From an uncultured Mycoplasmatota bacterium (GTDB lineage: Bacteria; Bacillota_I; Bacilli_A; RF39; UBA660), in assembly GCA_946497375.1 (NCBI GenBank), contig CAMMKE010000003.1, positions 1-46,387 on the forward strand: 46,387 nt of DNA. Direction: 5' to 3'. Both the position numbers and the translations under genes were made by a program. Below are positions 40,843 through 46,387 of this stretch, in pieces. Under the pieces are notes generated by a model. That model was not told where the DNA came from. It saw nothing but the letters and a program-made list of their open reading frames with translations, and did not search any database. The stretch's first letter is position 1; every line of letters starts with the position of its first letter.

Positions 40843-41795
40843 TTAACAAAGGACTAATTCAAGAACATATTGCATTAAAAAATAAAAGAGGCTTTACTTA
40901 TAAGAAATATGATACTTTCTTTGATGGTAAAGTCTTGCAAATATGTTTTTATAGTAAAGGTTGTAGATTTAGTAAAAATGGTAGTTGTATAATGTGTGAT
41001 TATGGAAAGCCTCGAAAAAATAATTTAAGTTCTAATGATATTAAAGAAATTATGACTAAAGTACTAAATAAAAAGTCTCCTAAAGTTCTACTTATCAATA
41101 GTCTTGGAAGTATTTTTGATTATTTAGAAATGCCAAAAGAAAATATTATAACCTTGTTAGATTGTATTTCTAAAACTAATATAAAAGTTATTGTTTTTGA
41201 AAGTCATTATACTAGTATAAATAAAGACCTACTTAATTTAATAAAGGAAAAGTTAAAAGATAAAGAAATAGAAATAGAGCTCGGTTTTGAAAGTTATAAT
41301 GATATTTATAGAAGAAAATGCTTAAATAAAATGATAGATAATGAAAAATTTAAAGAAACTATTTCTTTGATAAAAAGCTATGGTTTTAAAGTGGAAGCAA
41401 ACTGTCTTTTTGGTGGGCCTTTTATATCTTTAGAAAAACAATTTGAAGATACAATAGAGAGTATAAAATGGTTAGTAAACAATGGTGTTTCTTTAGTCAA
41501 TTTATTTCCTATGAATATAAAGCCTTATACACTATTATATAAATTATATAAAGAAGGTGTATATAAACCAGTTAAACATAAAGATTTTATTACTTTACTT
41601 AAAAAAATTCCTAAAGAATATATTGATAAAATATATTTATGTTGGTATGGTAATAGAACTTTGGATTATTCTAAAGATGAAACTGTTTTACCTATAATAG
41701 ATGGTTATGATTATGAAAAATTAATGAAGTTTTATCAAACTTTTAACATTCATAAAGACAAAAATTATAGACTTAATTTATTAAAAAGTATTTAA
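40839..41795 (+). CDS. Radical SAM enzyme with RaSEA/Elp3-like Cys motif
   Basis: The 318-aa protein has Cys42-x7-Cys50-x2-Cys53 (GCRFSKNGSC followed by IMCDYG), the spacing seen in RaSEA-type radical SAM proteins (archaeosine pathway, relatives of Elp3 and the TIGR01210 group) rather than the canonical CxxxCxxC. The rest follows a radical SAM barrel: LLINSLGSIFDY, VFESHYTS, IEIELGFESYNDIYRRKCLNK, VEANCLFGGP. It overlaps the ATP-grasp gene by 4 bp. No archaeosine substrate is expected in a bacterium, so the target (tRNA, peptide or metabolite) is open. Confidence 0.82.
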   Translation: MINKGLIQEHIALKNKRGFTYKKYDTFFDGKVLQICFYSKGCRFSKNGSCIMCDYGKPRKNNLSSNDIKEIMTKVLNKKSPKVLLINSLGSIFDYLEMPKENIITLLDCISKTNIKVIVFESHYTSINKDLLNLIKEKLKDKEIEIELGFESYNDIYRRKCLNKMIDNEKFKETISLIKSYGFKVEANCLFGGPFISLEKQFEDTIESIKWLVNNGVSLVNLFPMNIKPYTLLYKLYKEGVYKPVKHKDFITLLKKIPKEYIDKIYLCWYGNRTLDYSKDETVLPIIDGYDYEKLMKFYQTFNIHKDKNYRLNLLKSI

Positions 41796-41816
41796 GTCAT
41801 TATATGGGGGATGGTT

Positions 41817-42611
41817 ATGAATATATATCATGAATTAAATAAAGTAATAGATTATATAGAAGATAATTTAGAAAGCGATATATACTATGAAAAAATTGCT
41901 AGGATTTTAGGAGTTAATGTCTATACTGCTAAAAAACTCTTTAGTCTTCTATGTAATAATACAATAACAGAATATGTTAGAAAAAGAAGACTAACTTTAT
42001 CTTTTTATGATTTAACTGTAAAAAATGAGAAAATAATAGATGTTGCGCTTAAATATCATTATGATAATCCAACATCTTTTTCTCGTGCATTTTATAAGTT
42101 TTATGGCATTAAACCTAGTAAGGCAAAAGACTTAAAGAAAGGTATTAAGACTTTTCCTAAAATTGTTTTTAAAGAAGAAATAACTGATAGTAGTGAGTTA
42201 ACCTATAATATTATATCTTTAGATGAATTTACTCTATATGGAGTAGGAACTAAGACTACAAGTTATACTATTAAAGGTGATGCTCCAAGATTTTTTGATG
42301 AATGTATCAATAAGTTTAATAAGCATCCTCTATATGGTATGGTTACTTATGAAGATAGATATAATAGTGATAACTTTGAATATTGGTGTTTATATAAAGA
42401 AAAATTGTCTGGATTATCTAAATATGTTATTCCTAAGAGTAAATGGATTGTTTTTATGATAAATTCCCAGAAAGCGAAAGATATTAGAAGAATGAGTCTA
42501 AAGTTTTACAAGACGATGTTTTTAAACTTGCAATATAATATTAGACCCTTACCAGAACTTGAGTACTATCATGATGGTATAACAGAGTTTTTAATACCGA
42601 TAGAAGATTGA
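41817..42611 (+). CDS. AraC-family regulator with GyrI-like effector domain
   Basis: DNA-binding regulator, 264 aa. Two helix-turn-helix motifs lie in the first ~105 residues (YEKIARILGVNVYTAKKLF; IIDVALKYHYDNPTSFSRAF, with the typical YGIKPSKAK end). A C-terminal GyrI-like ligand-binding domain follows (about 125-264: FTLYGVGTKTTSY, then YWCLYKE). The layout resembles Rob/BmrR-type multidrug or small-molecule sensors. ATG 41811 is in frame, but GGGGG (41806-41810) fits ATG 41817. It sits 21 bp after the radical SAM gene and may regulate that unit. Confidence 0.87.
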   Translation: MNIYHELNKVIDYIEDNLESDIYYEKIARILGVNVYTAKKLFSLLCNNTITEYVRKRRLTLSFYDLTVKNEKIIDVALKYHYDNPTSFSRAFYKFYGIKPSKAKDLKKGIKTFPKIVFKEEITDSSELTYNIISLDEFTLYGVGTKTTSYTIKGDAPRFFDECINKFNKHPLYGMVTYEDRYNSDNFEYWCLYKEKLSGLSKYVIPKSKWIVFMINSQKAKDIRRMSLKFYKTMFLNLQYNIRPLPELEYYHDGITEFLIPIED

Positions 42612-42655
42612 AATTTATTATTATTTATGTTATCCTTTTATTTAGGAGGATGTGT

Positions 42656-43213
42656 ATGGAAAATTATACTAAAGTTGATGTTTTAACATATGTAAAAAAT
42701 GGATTAGAAAGTGGTACATTAGTACCAATAGAAGCATATAAGTTTGCTAGAATAATGGCAAGACCAGGTATTGTTGGTGAAGAGGTTATATCATGGAGTG
42801 TAGATTCTCTTGGGAATGAGGTAAAAGAAAAGGTTGATACTGTCAGTTTAGATGAAGAAACAAATAATCCTGGATGGGTTGTTACTAAAACTGATGAAGA
42901 CGGTAATATAATATTAGATAACAATGGTCATAGCAATGACTGGATTATTTCTGATTCAACCTTTAAGAAGAAATATGAAATTGATGAAAATAATCCAACT
43001 TTATTTAAACCTAAAGGAGGAGTACAGACTTTTGTTCAAATTCCCGATAATATAACTTTAAATCAATGGGGTTCCGACATGAATATCGCTGCTGGAGGCT
43101 ATATTAATATAACGAATCCTGATGATATGTATGGTATTTCTGAGAGGGATTTTGAAGATACATATAAAGTTGTTGATACTTTAGAATTGGAAAAAGGTGG
43201 ACCTACCTTATAG
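42656..43213 (+). CDS. Conserved unknown protein (possibly PGDYG-like)
   Basis: The 185-aa soluble acidic protein has a conserved-looking core: IEAYKFARIMARPGIVGEEV (about 22-41), NPGWVVTKTDEDG, then KPKGGVQTFVQIPDNITLNQW. The ARPG...GEEV and GGVQTFVQ parts remind me of the PGDYG family, whose function is unknown to me. An upstream in-frame ATG (42608) encodes a spurious hydrophobic leader; AGGAGG (42644-42649) fixes ATG 42656. A strong terminator follows. Confidence 0.68.
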   Translation: MENYTKVDVLTYVKNGLESGTLVPIEAYKFARIMARPGIVGEEVISWSVDSLGNEVKEKVDTVSLDEETNNPGWVVTKTDEDGNIILDNNGHSNDWIISDSTFKKKYEIDENNPTLFKPKGGVQTFVQIPDNITLNQWGSDMNIAAGGYINITNPDDMYGISERDFEDTYKVVDTLELEKGGPTL

Positions 43214-43221
43214 GTTTAAGA

Positions 43222-43260
43222 AAAACTGACAAAAGATAAAACATAAATGTCAGTTTTTTT
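43222..43260 (+). terminator. Strong rho-independent terminator
   Basis: AAAACTGACA (43222-43231) pairs perfectly with TGTCAGTTTT (43249-43258), continuing into a run of Ts. Confidence 0.8.
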
Positions 43261-43301
43261 CTTTGGCTTTATGTTAAACTTCACTAAAGGGGAGTTTTGA
43301 T

Positions 43302-45140
43302 ATGGTAGTACAATCTATTTACTTAAATAAAGATAATGTTTCCAAGGACTCTTGGCAGGAATTGATAGATTATATATGTAAATACAATGGTTATTTTAGA
43401 AAATTTAAAATAGTTATAGAAATATTTAATAATAAATTAAAATATTATTTAGTTACGAAATATAGAGTTCCACCTACAATTAATTCTATAGATGATTTTT
43501 TAATAAAAGAAGAAGATGTAAATATAGAAATAGATTATATAAAAAATAAACCTATTATTTTAGATGTAGATAAAAATGCTGTAGAGCTTTTTGATATTAG
43601 TAAATTAAAACATGATAGAGAACTTAAATATATTATTATAAATATAAGAGGAATAGGTAATAAGAGATTATTTAAGACTTATTTATTCTTTAATAATAGT
43701 AATAATTATATTAGAAGAAGATTTATTCTAGCAAGACCTACTTACATACTTAGTGTTGATTTTAGTAATAATAAAAGATTTTCTTATGAGAAGAAAAATA
43801 AATATTTAAACTTAGAAAAAATATTACCTCTTTTAACTAGTAATAATACTGGTGTTTTTAGTGTTGATGCTTTTCCATATCTAAATAGTGATTTATATCT
43901 TGATTATAAAGATTATGACTTTTTTAAACATTCCCTAATAGTTGGTAGTAGTGGAAGTGGTAAATCTAAATTAATTAGTCTTTTAATTAAGAATATAATG
44001 TTAAATAGTGATGATTATAAAGTAGTAGTAATAGACCCTCATGCTTCAATAGAAAAAGATATTGGAGGATTAGATAGGACTAAAGTAATAGATTTTTTTA
44101 ATGAAAGTTGTGATTTGTTTTTATCTAGTAATAGTGATATCATTATTAAAAATGAACTGTTATTATCAGTGTTTAAAAATTTAATGAAAGATGGATATAA
44201 TTTAAAATTAGAAAGAGTCTTAAGATATACAATTAATTTATTGCTCGTAAAAGAAGATTTCTCATTTCTAAATATTAGAAAAGTCTTATTAGATTTAGAA
44301 TATCGTAATAAACTAGTAAAAGAGTTAACTCCTAAATTAAATGATACAGTTGTTTCCTTCTTTTTTACAGAATTTAATGACTTAAAAAATAATTATTATA
44401 ATGAGAGTATTTCTCCTATAATTAGTTTTATTGATGAGATGTTAGTATTTTCTACTTTTGAGAAGAAAAAAATAGGTATAAGTGATGTTATAAAAGATAA
44501 TGACTTAACTATATTTTCTTTAGATAGAAGTATTTTAGGTGATAATATAGTTAAGATTATATCTTCTTTAGTAATGGAAGAAATACTTGAAACTGCTATT
44601 GAAAATAGAATAAATAAAAAACTAATTTTAGTTGTCGATGAAGTATCATTACTTGAAAATCCTATTATGGAGAGAATTTTATCAGAAGCAAGGAAATTTG
44701 ATATCGCTCTTATTCTAACAGAACAGTATTTTGGACAGATTAGTAAGAAACTACAAGATGCTATATTTGCAAATGTTATTAATTATTATGTTTTTAGAAC
44801 TTCAAGAAGTGATGCAGTTATATTAAAAGATGTTTTGAATATTAAATTTGCAAGAAGTGTAACTGATGATGATAAGATTAATTTACTAACCGGTTTAAAT
44901 AATAGAGAAGTGGTAGTAAGAATAAGTAAGAATGGTAAAATTCTTCCTGTCGTTAAAGCGAAAACAACTGATTTTGTGGCAGTTCCATTAATTAGAGATA
45001 AGAGAAACAAAGAAAATATTGTTAAGAATATATCAACTAGTATTAAGACGAGCTTTTCTAATTTTACAACAAGAAGACTAAAAGATATTTTAATTACTTT
45101 ATCCAATAGCAGAAAAAAAGGAAGTAATAAGTATGAGTAG
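43302..45140 (+). CDS. HerA/VirB4-type P-loop ATPase
   Basis: The 612-aa protein has an N-terminal ~185-residue domain of unknown type and a C-terminal HerA/FtsK-superfamily ATPase. Walker A is VGSSGSGKSKL near residue 217, VVVIDPHAS follows, Walker B is KLILVVDEVSLL near 447, and a sensor-like ILTEQYFGQ comes after. This is the VirB4/TraG/DUF87 pattern of DNA-translocating or secretion ATPases. There is no membrane segment and no other conjugation gene nearby, so it is not part of a visible type IV secretion system. GGGGAG precedes the ATG. It overlaps the Cys-rich gene by 8 bp. Confidence 0.83.
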   Translation: MVVQSIYLNKDNVSKDSWQELIDYICKYNGYFRKFKIVIEIFNNKLKYYLVTKYRVPPTINSIDDFLIKEEDVNIEIDYIKNKPIILDVDKNAVELFDISKLKHDRELKYIIINIRGIGNKRLFKTYLFFNNSNNYIRRRFILARPTYILSVDFSNNKRFSYEKKNKYLNLEKILPLLTSNNTGVFSVDAFPYLNSDLYLDYKDYDFFKHSLIVGSSGSGKSKLISLLIKNIMLNSDDYKVVVIDPHASIEKDIGGLDRTKVIDFFNESCDLFLSSNSDIIIKNELLLSVFKNLMKDGYNLKLERVLRYTINLLLVKEDFSFLNIRKVLLDLEYRNKLVKELTPKLNDTVVSFFFTEFNDLKNNYYNESISPIISFIDEMLVFSTFEKKKIGISDVIKDNDLTIFSLDRSILGDNIVKIISSLVMEEILETAIENRINKKLILVVDEVSLLENPIMERILSEARKFDIALILTEQYFGQISKKLQDAIFANVINYYVFRTSRSDAVILKDVLNIKFARSVTDDDKINLLTGLNNREVVVRISKNGKILPVVKAKTTDFVAVPLIRDKRNKENIVKNISTSIKTSFSNFTTRRLKDILITLSNSRKKGSNKYE

Positions 45141-45831
45141 AGAAGATGCTTTAGTGATTATAAATAAGATATTTAAAGCTGTTTTTTTAGTTGAGAATAA
45201 AGATTCATTAGATGATATTTATAAAAAATATGCTTTTGATATTAAACTGCCACGGAAAGTATATGATAGTATAACTCATGAAGAGACATATACTGATTTT
45301 GATAATGCTACTAAATTTATTACTAAAGATAATATGGAAAATTTAGATAGTAGTAAGGGCTTTATGATGGAAAAAAGAGATTTTAATTCATTAGAAGAAT
45401 TAATTAATATCTGGGAAGAGATTAATACTATTACCACAGAGCGTTGTTATAATTCTACATATGTTAGTAAAAGCGATACTATATATGATTCTAGTTATGT
45501 CTATAATTCTACTAACTGTTCTAACTGTAAAAACATTATATTTTGTGATGGATGTGGTAGAAGTGAATTCTTATTAGCTTCTCAACGTAGTGGAAATTGT
45601 ACTTTTTCTATTAGAATAGATGACTCTAATAATTGTAGTAACTCCTATAGTGTTATTTGTTCTAATAAAATAAGTAACTCTTTATTTATTCAAGACTGTT
45701 TTAACCTTGATGAGTGTATGTTCTGCTCTCATATTGCTAATAAAAAGTATTGTATTTGTAATATGCAGTATGAAAAAGAGACATATTTTTCTCTCAAAAA
45801 AATAATTATTGAATGGATTGTTAATTCTTAG
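45133..45831 (+). CDS. Cysteine-rich repeat protein, ATPase partner
   Basis: The 232-aa protein has an ordinary first ~100 residues and a second half with 13 Cys. This half is periodic in Asn/Ser/Cys and hydrophobic residues (YDSSYVYNSTNCSNCKNIIF, CGRSEFLLASQRSGNC, NCSNSYSVICSNKISNS, DECMFCSHIANKKYC), suggesting a right-handed beta-helix with metal- or cluster-binding Cys. I recall similar sequences from CPR bacteria and some Firmicutes, with no function given. The 8-bp overlap with the HerA/VirB4-type ATPase implies joint action. Confidence 0.75.
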   Translation: MSREDALVIINKIFKAVFLVENKDSLDDIYKKYAFDIKLPRKVYDSITHEETYTDFDNATKFITKDNMENLDSSKGFMMEKRDFNSLEELINIWEEINTITTERCYNSTYVSKSDTIYDSSYVYNSTNCSNCKNIIFCDGCGRSEFLLASQRSGNCTFSIRIDDSNNCSNSYSVICSNKISNSLFIQDCFNLDECMFCSHIANKKYCICNMQYEKETYFSLKKIIIEWIVNS

Positions 45832-45885
45832 TATCATTTTAAAGTGTAATGCATAATATACTAAAGAAATTTATGAAAATAATGC

Positions 45886-45914
45886 TTGATATTTTTGTAA
45901 ATTTGTGCTAAAAT
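45886..45914 (+). promoter_or_regulatory. Sigma-A promoter of greA
   Basis: TTGATA (45886-45891), a 17-bp spacer and TAAAAT (45909-45914), about 60 bp before the greA start, leaving a leader of some 50 nt. Confidence 0.75.
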
Positions 45915-45928
45915 TTTAGTCGTATTAT

Positions 45929-45946
45929 GGTTAGGGGGACCTAGCC
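45929..45946 (+). promoter_or_regulatory. GGGA-loop hairpin in greA leader
   Basis: GGTTAGG (45929-45935) and CCTAGCC (45940-45946, one G-U) form a tight hairpin with a GGGA tetraloop, close to the expected transcript 5' end. There is no T-run, so it is not a terminator. It may stabilise the mRNA or affect GreA autoregulation. Confidence 0.5.
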
Positions 45947-45973
45947 TATTATTATAAATTTTGAGGTGATATA

Positions 45974-46387
45974 ATGGGAAACAAAAAAACAGTTTATTTA
46001 ACAGAAGAAGGACTTAATGATTTAAAAAATGAATTAAGTGAATTAATAAATGAGAAAAGACCTGCTAATATACAGGCCATTAAGGAAGCACGTAGTTTAG
46101 GCGATTTATCTGAAAATGCTGACTACGATGCTGCTAAAAATGAACAAGCACAAATTGAAGGTAGAATTAAAACTATAGAGAAGATGCTTGAAAATGTAGA
46201 AATAATTAAAGATATTCCTAAAGATGTTGTAGGACTTGGTAGTACAGTTTCTATTAAGTATGTAGATGATGAAGATGATACTGATGAATACCAAATAGTA
46301 GGAAGTCAAGAAGCTGATCCTTTCGAAGGAAGAATTTCTAATGAAAGTCCTATCGCTAAAGCTCTACTTAATCATAAAGTAGGAGAT
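45974..46387 (+). CDS. greA: Transcription elongation factor GreA (3' end outside window)
   Basis: It rescues backtracked RNA polymerase by stimulating transcript cleavage. The first 138 codons are present: the N-terminal coiled coil with the acidic tip GDLSENADYDAAKNEQ (equivalents of Asp41 and Glu44 kept), then the FKBP-like C-terminal domain (GLGSTVSIKYVDD, DEYQIVGSQEADPFEGRIS, SPIAKALLNHKVGD). About 20 codons are missing. GAGGTGAT precedes the ATG. Confidence 0.95.
   Translation, partial: MGNKKTVYLTEEGLNDLKNELSELINEKRPANIQAIKEARSLGDLSENADYDAAKNEQAQIEGRIKTIEKMLENVEIIKDIPKDVVGLGSTVSIKYVDDEDDTDEYQIVGSQEADPFEGRISNESPIAKALLNHKVGD

Noticed and set aside
39713..42655. Precursor peptide gene for an ATP-grasp/radical-SAM peptide pathway
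   Set aside because: No short open frame with a ribosome binding site fits in the small gaps between these genes. A precursor, if any, must lie elsewhere.
44786..45106. Minus-strand hydrophobic frame opposite the HerA/VirB4 gene
   Set aside because: It is the antisense of a gene with intact Walker motifs, and no promoter or ribosome binding site was seen.
43302..45831. Fragment of a conjugative element
   Set aside because: Only one VirB4/HerA-like ATPase is present. No relaxase, coupling protein, VirB6-type membrane protein, oriT or integrase was seen.
46106..46309. Minus-strand frame opposite greA
   Set aside because: The plus strand encodes an unmistakable GreA, and the antisense frame is a shadow.
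1..46387. Mycoplasma-type code (UGA = Trp)
   Set aside because: TGA ends several genes at family-appropriate lengths and at an ATGA overlap (40839-40842), and conserved Trp positions use TGG.

Overview
The window is AT-rich, tightly packed bacterial DNA using the standard code: TGG encodes Trp, and TGA is a genuine stop, for example in the ATGA overlap at 40839-40842. Good Shine-Dalgarno sites, sigma-A-type promoters, an LCP wall-polymer ligase, a peptidoglycan glucosaminidase and Bacillus-like gene pairs (ylbJ/ylbL, the U32 pair yrrN/yrrO, a UvrX-type polymerase with a YolD-like partner) point to a Gram-positive, Firmicutes/Bacilli-type organism. Desulfoferrodoxin and lactate dehydrogenase suggest an anaerobic fermenter. 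An uncultured gut Bacilli lineage is my inference; nothing here proves a taxon.

Layout. 1-4.1 kb: a broken membrane gene at the left edge, an ABC-2 exporter pair, an LDH-type dehydrogenase and a small membrane protein. 4.1-6.6 kb: a GspE/PilB-type ATPase facing two prepilin-like genes. 6.6-8.6 kb: ylbJ and ylbL, divergent. 8.54-10.75 kb: a two-gene cassette (HD hydrolase and AAA_14/DUF4143 ATPase) bracketed by roughly 43-bp direct repeats that copy the 3' end of ylbL. 10.8-18.0 kb: a cell-surface block, with an LCP-PASTA protein opposite a four-gene operon: dockerin-tagged glucosaminidase, membrane-anchored cohesin-like protein, coiled-coil membrane protein, and NAGPA-type phosphodiester glycosidase. 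Then tRNA-Leu(GAG).

18.1-25.2 kb is an accessory zone after the tRNA: an unknown protein, an AlbA_2-type ATP-binding regulator, a translesion polymerase with a LexA-like box and its YolD-like partner, an unknown membrane protein, a type III toxin-antitoxin system (two-repeat pseudoknot RNA plus CptN-like toxin), an ASCH protein and a small RelA/SpoT-type HD protein. 25.3-34.3 kb: a CmpB-like membrane protein, an unknown, superoxide dismutase, a lipase-like protein, a Ca/Na antiporter, a second AlbA_2 regulator, an unknown and FtsK.

34.3-39.7 kb: a U32 pair interrupted by a decayed RdgB/HAM1 gene, an unknown, a dNTPase, a divergent FolD lacking cyclohydrolase residues, and desulfoferrodoxin. 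39.7-43.2 kb: an ATP-grasp plus radical-SAM two-gene unit, an AraC regulator with an effector domain, and an unknown conserved protein. 43.3-45.8 kb: a HerA/VirB4-type ATPase overlapping a cysteine-rich repeat protein. The window ends inside greA.

The most interesting items are the cohesin/dockerin wall-hydrolase operon, the type III TA RNA with visible compensatory changes between its repeats, the repeat-flanked HD/ATPase cassette, the ATP-grasp/radical-SAM pair, the FolD with lost catalytic residues, and the ATPase/Cys-rich pair.
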